Positions 1-5,424 of a stretch of 8,582 nt of DNA are shown one piece after another. The DNA lies in assembly GCA_937884685.1 (NCBI GenBank), contig CAKZYM010000873.1, positions 1 to 8,582 of the forward strand, written 5' to 3'. The DNA is from an uncultured Calothrix sp. GTDB taxonomy: Bacteria > Cyanobacteriota > Cyanobacteriia > Cyanobacteriales > Nostocaceae. Below the pieces are notes generated by a model. That model worked only from the letters and a program-made list of their open reading frames with translations. It searched no databases and had not been told where the DNA came from. Position 1 is the stretch's first letter, and every line of letters begins with the position of its first letter. The translations under genes and the position numbers were made by a program.

Positions 1-53
1 CAGCATGCTTGTAGGCTTACCGGGGGAGTTAGTTATCAGGGTGCATCTACCAA
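1..53 (-). ncRNA. nsiR1: NsiR1-like small RNA, copy 1 (3' end cut by window edge)
   Basis: Leftmost visible copy, read away from hetF. The start near 53 is placed by alignment with copy 3, not observed. It has the identical 26-bp core (31-56). Only the 5' arm of its terminator hairpin (19-26 on the plus strand, ACCGGGGG) and part of the 3' arm (CAGC at 1-4) lie inside the window. NsiR1 is known as a HetR-dependent RNA of about 60 nt made in differentiating heterocysts. The -10 of this copy differs from the others, so it may be less active. Confidence 0.72.
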
Positions 54-59
54 TTACAT

Positions 60-87
60 GTACTTTATTTAACAGTTGATTTCCGGA
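60..87 (-). promoter_or_regulatory. Promoter of NsiR1 copy 1, altered -10
   Basis: TCCGGA box at 82-87, followed on the minus strand by a 16-nt spacer and AAGTAC at 65-60. Copies 2, 3 and the hetF-proximal copy have TAGAAC at this position. The box is intact but the -10 has drifted, so strength is uncertain. Confidence 0.55.
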
Positions 88-125
88 TAAAATTTTAAAT
101 TTGTTTGAGTTTAAAAAATATATAC

Positions 126-160
126 AAAAACCCCCAGCATGCTTGTAGGCTTACCAGGGG
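126..160 (-). terminator. Intrinsic terminator of NsiR1 copy 2
   Basis: On the minus strand, arms CCCCUGGU (160-153) and GCUGGGGG (138-131) form 8 pairs including three G-U wobbles, around a 14-nt loop. Five Ts follow (130-126). The stem sits at the same place as the fully Watson-Crick stem of copy 3. Confidence 0.75.
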
Positions 161-187
161 AGTTAGTTATCAGGGTGCATCTACCAA
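126..187 (-). ncRNA. nsiR1: NsiR1-like small RNA, copy 2
   Basis: Complete unit read on the minus strand: TCCGGA box, 16-nt spacer, TAGAAC, then about 60 nt ending in a terminator hairpin and five Ts (126-130). The start at about 187 is inferred from the -10 distance and by alignment with copy 3. The 5' part of the RNA, about 25 nt around GGTAGATGCACC, is identical in copies 1-3. In Anabaena/Nostoc the known role is antisense inhibition of hetF translation and control of alr3234, a hetP-like gene. The same role here is inferred from homology and position. Confidence 0.8.
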
Positions 188-193
188 TTACAT

Positions 194-221
194 GTTCTAA
201 ACTTAACCAGTATCTTCCGGA
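194..221 (-). promoter_or_regulatory. Heterocyst-type promoter of NsiR1 copy 2
   Basis: TCCGGA at 216-221, 16-nt spacer, TAGAAC at 199-194 on the minus strand. TCCGGA near -35 is the box reported for the early heterocyst, HetR-dependent (DIF+) promoter class. AATTTTA precedes the box on the minus strand in copies 1-3, so the conserved block extends upstream of it. Confidence 0.75.
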
Positions 222-258
222 TAAAATTTGAAAATTATAATTTGTTGTGAAAATCATG

Positions 259-291
259 AAAAACCCCTAGTGGAAGGCAGTCAACTAGGGG
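259..291 (-). terminator. Intrinsic terminator of NsiR1 copy 3
   Basis: Perfect 8-bp stem on the minus strand: CCCCTAGT (291-284) and ACTAGGGG (271-264), 12-nt loop, then TTTTT (263-259). It has the classical rho-independent form. Transcription runs toward lower coordinates, which fixes the strand of the RNA. Confidence 0.85.
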
Positions 292-318
292 AATGAGTTA
301 TCAGGGTGCATCTACCAA
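259..318 (-). ncRNA. nsiR1: NsiR1-like small RNA, copy 3
   Basis: Best-formed unit. The minus strand shows TCCGGA (352-347), a 16-nt spacer, TAGAAC (330-325), a predicted start near 318, the conserved core, and a perfect 8-bp hairpin followed by five Ts ending at 259. The predicted length is about 60 nt, as known for NsiR1. The loop of the hairpin differs entirely from copies 1 and 2, while the first 25 nt of the RNA are the same. This suggests the 5' half is the functional, target-pairing part and the 3' half only needs to fold. Confidence 0.82.
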
Positions 319-324
319 TTAAAT

Positions 325-352
325 GTTCTAAACTTAACCAGTATCTTCCGGA
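325..352 (-). promoter_or_regulatory. Heterocyst-type promoter of NsiR1 copy 3
   Basis: TCCGGA at 347-352 and TAGAAC at 325-330, separated by 16 nt, on the minus strand. The same spacing and hexamers occur in copy 2 and in the hetF-proximal copy, which supports a real promoter. Control by HetR (directly or not) is inferred from the known class. Confidence 0.78.
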
Positions 353-373
353 TAAAATTACTAAAATGCTGAT

Positions 374-436
374 AAAAGTTGTATAACAAACAACTTGTGT
401 TGACGTACTTCGTATATGTCCGAACATTTTCTGTGC
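374..436 (-). ncRNA. Possible badly diverged NsiR1-like unit
   Basis: Between copy 3 and the hetF-proximal copy there is a weak unit of the same plan. The minus strand has ACCGGGA (471-465), a 16-nt spacer, TAGTAA (448-443), and 47 nt further on a hairpin AAGTTGT/ACAACTT (396-390 with 382-376) running into a short T stretch. The RNA would be about 63 nt. The conserved NsiR1 core is not recognisable, so this may be a decayed copy or chance. It explains why the step from copy 3 to the next clear copy is 284 bp, about twice the normal period. Confidence 0.35.
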
Positions 437-540
437 TGTTTATTACTATTTAACCATAACGAGATCCCGGTCATATCTTTGTCCCGTCTTGTTTGGAAAA
501 ATTTTAACAGCGACTAAACTTAGTGACGTTCTTTAACAAT

Positions 541-570
541 AAAAAAACTAAGCAAAACTTTGGTTTTACT
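541..570 (-). terminator. Intrinsic terminator of hetF-proximal NsiR1 copy
   Basis: On the minus strand AGUAAAAC (570-563) pairs with GUUUUGCU (558-551), 8 pairs with one G-U, four-base loop CAAA. Three bases later come seven Ts (547-541). Confidence 0.75.
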
Positions 571-602
571 GAGGAATTAAAGTCGAAAGTGCATATATAA
601 CT
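541..602 (-). ncRNA. nsiR1: Diverged NsiR1-like RNA antisense to hetF leader
   Basis: The hetF-proximal unit. TCCGGA, a 16-nt spacer and TAGAAC are exactly as in copies 2 and 3, placing the start near 602. The RNA runs about 62 nt to a hairpin and seven Ts (547-541). Its body differs from the other copies but keeps two islands with the same spacing as copy 3: ATGCAC, 11 nt, ATTCC (594-589 and 577-573; in copy 3, 311-306 and 294-290). Lying opposite the probable hetF 5' leader, it would be a fully complementary antisense RNA if hetF transcription starts upstream of 541. Antisense inhibition of hetF by an overlapping NsiR1 is known in Anabaena; here it is inferred. Confidence 0.72.
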
Positions 603-785
603 AAGTTAGTTCTAAGCACGTTTAGTTCAATCCGGATAAAGTTGTAAAAGTAGATAACTCAAAAAACCACTTTATTTTCAGAAACATGGAAGCAGGTAGA
701 TGCATCTAATGTATCAGGAAGAGCGAAACATAAACTTGAAACAAAAGCGTTTCCAACCAGATAAGTTAGGTAAACAGGAGAAGTT
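603..785 (+). promoter_or_regulatory. hetF leader region and ribosome binding site
   Basis: Stretch between the last NsiR1 unit and hetF. AGGAG at 776-780 lies 5 nt before the GTG start at 786 and is a clear Shine-Dalgarno site that decides the start. At 695-704 the leader carries GGTAGATGCA, a 10-mer also present in the NsiR1 RNA, inside a region with a 12-bp palindrome TAGATGCATCTA (697-708). I could not place the hetF transcription start and found no clear NtcA site (GTA-N8-TAC) in 361-785. Confidence 0.6.
609..636 (-). promoter_or_regulatory. Heterocyst-type promoter of hetF-proximal NsiR1 copy
   Basis: TCCGGA at 631-636, 16-nt spacer, TAGAAC at 614-609 on the minus strand, identical in plan to copies 2 and 3. 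The flanking TATCCGGA context is also kept. The box is palindromic, so a plus-strand role toward hetF is possible, but I see no convincing -10 for that. Confidence 0.75.
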
Positions 786-3317
786 GTGACCCAGGAATTT
801 CACATTTCCGTAACCCCAGTAGGCCAAAACGACTACTTGGTGCGGACGGAACAAGTCGCCCCTGGGGTACCCTTAGCAGAAGAACTGGTAAGGTGGCCGG
901 TGGCTGACTGGTTAACGGCTGCTGGGAGTTTAATGAATGACCCGTTGCAGTCAGTATTACAGGGTGATGAGATGGCGTTAAGCGCCTGTCTTGAAGAGAC
1001 AAATGCAAGAAACTCAGTCAACTTGGTGGCACTGGGTCAGCAACTTTATAATGCTCTATTTCAAGGTACTCTCAGGGATAGTTGGATTACTGCACAAGGT
1101 ATTGCCCAAAACCACCAACAGGTACTGCGTCTACGTTTGGGCTTAAAGGATACTAAGTTAGCTCGTCTTCCTTGGGAAGTTATGCACCAAGGTGACCGTC
1201 CTATAGCAACTGGTCCCTATATTGCTTTTTCTCGCTATCAAAGTGGAATGAGCGGAACATCTCGCTTACCGTCGAGAAACATACCGCAGTTGTCTACTGA
1301 AGGCGGTATTAAAGTTTTAATGGTAATTGCTTCTCCTGCGGATCAGGTGCGTCTCAACCTGTTAAAACAAGAAGCTATCAGGCTACAAGCGGAACTCGAA
1401 CGTAAAACACAAGGTGGGGATCATCTTCCAGAAATTGAGCTATCAGTTCTCGAACAACCTGGTAGAGAAGAATTGACCCAAGCTTTGGAGCAAGGTAATT
1501 ATCACGTTTTACACTACTCCGGTCATAGTAATTTTGGGGCGAATGGTGGCGAAATTTATTTGGTTAGCGGTAGAACGGGTTTAACTGAAACTCTCTACGG
1601 TGATGATTTGGCTGGCTTGCTAGTTAATAATAATATCCAAATGGCTGTGTTTAATTCCTGTTTGGGAACCTACACCGCCACCTCAGATACTAGCCTAGAT
1701 ACCGCACAGCGGAATCTCACTGAAACTTTAGTGAAGCGAGGCATAAAAAGCGTTTTGGCGATGTCAGAACGCATTCCTGATGAAGTCGCATTAACATTAA
1801 CGCAGCTTTTCTACCGAAATCTATCCCAAGGGTATGCTGTAGATTTGTGTGTCAGTCGGATGCGTCAAGGGTTAATTTCTGCTTACAGTTCGCATCAGCT
1901 GTATTGGGCACTGCCAATTTTATATCTTCAGCCAGAATTTGACGGTTATTTAGACCCAGAAGTTTACTTACCTCAAAGCGGAGAATTATTTAACGAATAC
2001 GACCTAAATAGCAGTGCAATCTCAACACTGTACACTTCCAATCCTAGGACAAGTTCCGACATGGTTCCAGTGGATAGCACTGTAAATTCTTATGGAGTCC
2101 AAGATAACTCCGATTTGGATTTACTGGGCGAAGATATGTGGGGAGACCTTGTTGATGAAATCGAATACGATGACCCAAGCTATTCCGAAGATTCTGCGAT
2201 TGTTTCGGATTTATTTCGTCAGATAGATGACGAAAAGTCTTTAGCAGAATCTCCTATGAATGCTGAATTAGTTGGGCAATTTGAAGATGATTACCAACAA
2301 AAACAGTTATCTCCAGACATAGATTATCAATCTGAAGATACTTTGATATGGGACGAAAATAATAAATACCCAATACAAACTAGTTCCGAGCAAAACGTAG
2401 CAAACAACGAAACCTCTACTCAAGAAAGCTTTGAAGCTTGGAAAGAAGGAAATAAGGCTACAACCGAATTAGCAAAAGCCGCAGCTAAGAAGGAAAAAAG
2501 AAATCAGCGTTTAACGCTTCTCGGTGCGTTGGGAATCAGCGCAATAGCCTTTATTGGAGGTATTGATTATCTAAAGAATCAGCAAAAGCCTGGGATTGTT
2601 AGAGTTGTTCCAGAAACGACATCCCCATTTGATTCGGAAGTCGCGAAAACAGAAGCTGTAACCGAATATGCTAGCAAACAATTTAGACAAGGTGAGATTA
2701 ACCAAGGTCTCAAAGCTGTAGAAGAATTGCTGAATCGTGATGCATTAGGTAATGCTGAAGCAGCATTAGAAAATGTAGAGAAAGACCAAATTAATAATCC
2801 ATATTTAAACTTTGTCAAAGGACGTTTGGCATGGCAATTTATTCAAAAAGGTAATACTAAATACAGCATTGATGATGCTCGTCGTTATTGGGAAGTTGCT
2901 ACTAAAAATGACCCAAATTCGTTTTTGTATAAAAATGCTTTAGGCTTTGCTTATTATGCAGAAGGTAATTTAAACCGTGCTAATGATTCTTGGTTCAAAG
3001 CAATGGAATTATCTCTTAGAAATAATCCTGCACAGAACGTATCTAACTCTAACGATTTAATGCCAGTTTCTCAGAAAGTTGATAAAGAAGCATTAGCAGC
3101 ATATGCTGGACTTGCTTTGAGCTTATACCAAATGTCACAAGAAGTTCCGAGTGATAGAAGGGCACAATATTTAAGAGAAGCATTAAATTTAGTCAGTAAG
3201 GTGATGAAAGATGATTCACAAAATTTCCAAAGAAATAGCTTAGCTCAAAATTGGTTGTGGACGGAAAAGGCAATTAATGATTGGCAATCTTTGCTTAAAC
3301 TTGAAGACAGAAGCTAA
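786..3317 (+). CDS. hetF: HetF, CHAT-domain (caspase-like) heterocyst protease
   Basis: An 843-residue protein. Residues about 170-385 form a CHAT (caspase-HetF-associated with TPRs) domain with the expected dyad: His247 in HYSGH and Cys292 in FNSCLG. An acidic, low-complexity linker (about 400-550) follows, then a charged AKKEKRNQR stretch, one predicted membrane helix (about 576-593) and a TPR-like helical tail (about 625-840). HetF is needed for heterocyst formation in Nostoc/Anabaena, limits HetR accumulation and links cell division with differentiation; it acts as a protease (PatU3 is a reported substrate). The name rests on full domain order, length, the start MTQEFHISVTPVG, which looks typical of the family, and the NsiR1 array upstream. 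GTG start with AGGAG 5 nt before. The frame is intact and both catalytic residues are present. Expected control: antisense NsiR1 RNAs from the minus strand. Confidence 0.88.
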   Translation: MTQEFHISVTPVGQNDYLVRTEQVAPGVPLAEELVRWPVADWLTAAGSLMNDPLQSVLQGDEMALSACLEETNARNSVNLVALGQQLYNALFQGTLRDSWITAQGIAQNHQQVLRLRLGLKDTKLARLPWEVMHQGDRPIATGPYIAFSRYQSGMSGTSRLPSRNIPQLSTEGGIKVLMVIASPADQVRLNLLKQEAIRLQAELERKTQGGDHLPEIELSVLEQPGREELTQALEQGNYHVLHYSGHSNFGANGGEIYLVSGRTGLTETLYGDDLAGLLVNNNIQMAVFNSCLGTYTATSDTSLDTAQRNLTETLVKRGIKSVLAMSERIPDEVALTLTQLFYRNLSQGYAVDLCVSRMRQGLISAYSSHQLYWALPILYLQPEFDGYLDPEVYLPQSGELFNEYDLNSSAISTLYTSNPRTSSDMVPVDSTVNSYGVQDNSDLDLLGEDMWGDLVDEIEYDDPSYSEDSAIVSDLFRQIDDEKSLAESPMNAELVGQFEDDYQQKQLSPDIDYQSEDTLIWDENNKYPIQTSSEQNVANNETSTQESFEAWKEGNKATTELAKAAAKKEKRNQRLTLLGALGISAIAFIGGIDYLKNQQKPGIVRVVPETTSPFDSEVAKTEAVTEYASKQFRQGEINQGLKAVEELLNRDALGNAEAALENVEKDQINNPYLNFVKGRLAWQFIQKGNTKYSIDDARRYWEVATKNDPNSFLYKNALGFAYYAEGNLNRANDSWFKAMELSLRNNPAQNVSNSNDLMPVSQKVDKEALAAYAGLALSLYQMSQEVPSDRRAQYLREALNLVSKVMKDDSQNFQRNSLAQNWLWTEKAINDWQSLLKLEDRS

Positions 3318-3890
3318 GGGAAAAAGTTATTTAAGTTTTCATAATTTACTTTTAACTGCTCGATTATTATCCGAATATATATTATTTGATAGCGTAAAAT
3401 ACTTGCTTTACTTTAATCAATTTGGATGAGAATTAATTTAGATTGAATATTTATGACGCTATTTATCAAAATTTATATTCATTGAAAGCCCAGTTTCTCT
3501 CAGAGACCGGGCTTTCAATAATTGTAATTTAAATATTTTATTCTTGTACGTAAAAGCAAACTAAATTACAAGCATTACATGATTAAAATGTAGCAATTCA
3601 ACATAAAACAAAAAATTATATGATAAATGTTTTATCTTGTACTGGATATTTAGAATCGGTAACGCAGATAATAGACTGAATAGTAATTGAAGCAGTGTTA
3701 CCGAACTTATTACCGCTTCCAAAATCACCTATGAATAGCTAATTAACAGTTATTTTTAACTGACGAGAAACTGATAACTGATAAATAACGCCTTAACTTA
3801 GGGTAATACCTTATGGTGCAAGGTAAATTAATGCTCGCGGAAAATCGACACTTGATGGATGAAAATTATTAACTGTTAATTGCTAAACCT
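3318..3890. other. Intergenic region after hetF
   Basis: A 573-bp AT-rich gap. It holds one strong hairpin (3481-3519), a short hairpin CAGTTA/TAACTG with a TTTT loop (3747-3762), a 19-codon ATG frame (3813-3872), and an open minus-strand stretch of 41 codons without a start (3616-3738). None of the open frames is convincing as a gene. No tRNA-like fold or insertion-sequence ends were seen. Confidence 0.6.
3481..3519 (+). terminator. Long hairpin, probable hetF terminator
   Basis: ATTGAAAGCCC (3481-3491) pairs with GGGCTTTCAAT (3509-3519), 11 bp. After one A-C mismatch, six more pairs close a three-base loop, giving a stem of about 18 positions. There is no proper T tract, only an AT-rich tail, and it lies 164 bp past the hetF stop. 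It is symmetric enough to work on both strands, or to act as an mRNA end stabiliser. Confidence 0.55.
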
Positions 3891-4190
3891 ATGCCTAGGA
3901 GAAATAACACATCCCAAAAGCAAAGTAAACCCTTTGTTTTTCGATGTCGCGTGCAAATAGATTCCGGATGCTTGACCAGAGAAATAGCGGAAAGACTGAC
4001 TCCATTTCTTGATGAATCTCAGACAAAATATGTCATCAGTGATTATTTACGCAAACAGAAGAAATCTGGTCAAGCTCTGATAGATTTTAGAACTGATATG
4101 GGAATTTGGCAAGTAGAATTCAGTGGCAGACGAGGTGGATGCTATTTATGGGATTTATATTTTATTTCACCTTATTGTATAGCAACTTAA
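3891..4190 (+). CDS. Hypothetical protein, 99 residues
   Basis: I do not recognise this family. The protein is basic at its N terminus (PRRNNTSQKQSK), has no signal peptide or membrane segment, and contains four cysteines without a clear metal-binding pattern (positions about 24, 32, 84 and 96). The stretch around residues 20-75 reads as a mixed alpha/beta domain rich in charged residues. The end is Gly/aromatic (GGCYLWDLYF). The first ATG after an in-frame stop (3870-3872) is at 3891; no good Shine-Dalgarno is visible, so translation may be weak. A terminator 15 bp after the stop suggests it is a single-gene unit. It does not overlap a longer frame on either strand, which favours a real gene. 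Confidence 0.6.
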   Translation: MPRRNNTSQKQSKPFVFRCRVQIDSGCLTREIAERLTPFLDESQTKYVISDYLRKQKKSGQALIDFRTDMGIWQVEFSGRRGGCYLWDLYFISPYCIAT

Positions 4191-4204
4191 GAAATTAAGA
4201 CTGA

Positions 4205-4225
4205 AGCCGTATTTATTTTACGGCT
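4205..4225 (+). terminator. Intrinsic terminator after the 99-residue gene
   Basis: AGCCGTA (4205-4211) and TACGGCT (4219-4225), 7-bp stem, 7-nt T-rich loop, then ATTAATTTTATC. It lies 14 bp past the stop codon. It faces the minus-strand gatD unit and may also stop transcription from that side. Confidence 0.7.
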
Positions 4226-4307
4226 ATTAATTTTATCTCTTTTAAGTTTATTCTCTATTCACTAGTTTATGTATTGATAATTAATCTTTTTACAATTATT
4301 TGTACAA

Positions 4308-4514
4308 TTACTTAATTCCTTCAAAATGTCCTAAAAAGGTTGGTTTGGGGCGAGTAATATGAACTTGCCATAATGCTTTTATCGTAGAAAAATATTCTCT
4401 GAAAGTAAGACCCATTACGGTTTCTTGACGATAACTTTCCCAATCAGGAGTACCCAATCCCACAGCATCCACACCTAATTGATTACAAAGGTAAACCGCA
4501 CGGGGTAAGTTGTT
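4308..4514 (-). pseudogene. C-terminal remnant of a SanA/YdcF-type (DUF218) protein
   Basis: Directly after the gatD stop, the minus strand has an open frame of about 68 codons that reads NNLPRAVYLCNQLGVDAVG, then TPDWESYRQE, then LTFREYFSTIKALWQV and RPKPTFLG before a TAA at 4310-4308. This is the C-terminal third of SanA-like DUF218 proteins, where a His-Leu-Pro-Arg-Ala segment opens a helix before a (G/A)(V/I)DA strand and the protein ends with PKPTFLG. The N-terminal two thirds, including the DUF218 core, are missing, and no start codon precedes it, so it is a 5'-truncated pseudogene. The remaining codons are free of stops and frameshifts, suggesting recent truncation. Identity is from motif memory, not a search. 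Confidence 0.68.
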
Positions 4515-4516
4515 AC

Positions 4517-5338
4517 TTAAACTTTGGCAACTTCACCCTCAGCAACATCTACATTCAATCGTTTTAACATCGCTTCTCTTCCTTGCATTGCTAAGGTATC
4601 GTCCAAGGGTGTTAAAGAAACCGGTTCTTGATATTTATTTCTTAACGCAGTTTGAATCAACCAATCCGCGACAACTGGATTTTTCGGCAATAATGGCCCA
4701 TGGGAATAAGTTGCAATCGCATTCTGATGAAAAGCTCCTTCAGTTCCATCTTCACCGTTATTTCCCAAACCGTAAACTACCTTACCCAAAGCTTCAGTTT
4801 CTCCTAATTTAGTACGTCCGCCATGATTTTCAAAGCCGACTAAATAAGGTGTAGCTCCACCCAACATTTCTCTTAAATCTTTCGCTAATTTAGAAGCAGT
4901 AACTTCTATAACCAAATTACCAATGCAGCGACGAGTATTTTCACCGGGATGAACCGAAACTAAATCCAAAATTCCTAAACCTTCAATTCTTTGTCCTAAA
5001 CCAGGTTCGTAATAATGTCCCAATAGTTGTGGAGAACCGCAAGTAAATACTCCAGGAGTACCATTATCAAGCTTTTCGCGCATAGCATCAGCCTTCTTCC
5101 CTTGCAAATCGCGCATTACGATTTCTTGCTGTCTATCTTGTGCCCCACCACCAACAATCACATCCACCGATTGAATATCTTCTGGTTTTGAATTTTGGTC
5201 TAAAGGTACTACTTTTACATCATATCCTCGCCACTGAGCGCGACGTTCAATGACAATGACATTACCCCTATCTCCATAAGTACTCATTAAAGTTGGATAA
5301 AGCCAGCCTATAGTTAATTCAAATTTTTGGTTAGTCAT
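4517..5338 (-). CDS. gatD: GatD, glutamine amidotransferase subunit of lipid II isoglutaminyl synthase
   Basis: A 273-residue class I (triad) glutamine amidotransferase of the CobB/CobQ-like type. The N terminus LTIGWLYPTLMSTYGDRGN is typical of GatD. The nucleophile is Cys100 in VFTCGSPQLLG and the likely His is His213 in YSHGPLLPKNP. The NHGGRT segment (171-176) is also characteristic. GatD releases ammonia from glutamine for MurT, which amidates the D-glutamate of the peptidoglycan stem; the complex works in the cytoplasm. The gene lies 122 bp downstream of murT on the same strand, so both are probably co-transcribed despite the repeat-filled gap. The start ATG is the first in the frame with the conserved N terminus; no clear ribosome site precedes it. 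Older annotations call this family cobyric acid synthase-like. Confidence 0.85.
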   Translation of the reverse strand: MTNQKFELTIGWLYPTLMSTYGDRGNVIVIERRAQWRGYDVKVVPLDQNSKPEDIQSVDVIVGGGAQDRQQEIVMRDLQGKKADAMREKLDNGTPGVFTCGSPQLLGHYYEPGLGQRIEGLGILDLVSVHPGENTRRCIGNLVIEVTASKLAKDLREMLGGATPYLVGFENHGGRTKLGETEALGKVVYGLGNNGEDGTEGAFHQNAIATYSHGPLLPKNPVVADWLIQTALRNKYQEPVSLTPLDDTLAMQGREAMLKRLNVDVAEGEVAKV

Positions 5339-5345
5339 AGTGATA

Positions 5346-5408
5346 GGTCAAAGGTTAAAGGTTAAAGGTCAAAGATTAAAGGTTAGAAGTTAATAGGGAA
5401 TAGGGAAT
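5346..5408. repeat. Heptanucleotide repeat tract, nine units
   Basis: Nine consecutive 7-mers of the types GGTCAAA, GGTTAAA, GATTAAA, GGTTAGA, AGTTAAT and AGGGAAT, in the murT-gatD gap. Short tandemly repeated repetitive sequences with 7-bp period are well known in heterocystous cyanobacteria. The period is exact; the unit sequence drifts along the tract. Confidence 0.85.
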
Positions 5409-5424
5409 AGTTATAAATATTTTT

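Larger units (their letters stand above)
1..359 (-). repeat. Tandem direct repeats, three units (NsiR1 array)
   Basis: Three tandem units share a 26-bp identical core at 31-56, 165-190 and 296-321, so the periods are 134 and 131 bp. Each unit ends on its hetF-proximal side with the same block around TCCGGATAAAATT (82-94, 216-228, 347-359). Between core and box, copies 2 and 3 are nearly identical while copy 1 has drifted. The first unit is cut by the window edge, so the array probably continues to the left. Read on the minus strand, each unit is a complete small-RNA gene. The unit length, the promoter and the position in front of hetF match the NsiR1 arrays of Nostocales. Confidence 0.9.

Noticed and set aside
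1..359. Repeats considered as a CRISPR array
   Set aside because: Only three units, with a period of 131-134 bp and conserved blocks far longer than CRISPR repeats. The parts between contain promoter and terminator signals, not spacers.
1..785. Protein-coding gene upstream of hetF
   Set aside because: No frame of useful length on either strand; stops are dense and the repeats are explained as small-RNA units.
361..785. NtcA-type site (GTA-N8-TAC) for hetF
   Set aside because: Several GTA triplets were checked (381, 405, 412); none has TAC at the right distance.
2579..2818. Minus-strand open frame inside hetF
   Set aside because: Shadow of the hetF coding frame; no ribosome site and no family resemblance. 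The same holds for the short minus frames at 766-1021.
4510..4812. Plus-strand open frame opposite gatD
   Set aside because: Shadow of gatD; the opposite strand encodes a full-length protein with catalytic motifs. The plus frames within murT (5619-5905, 6467-6784) are rejected for the same reason.
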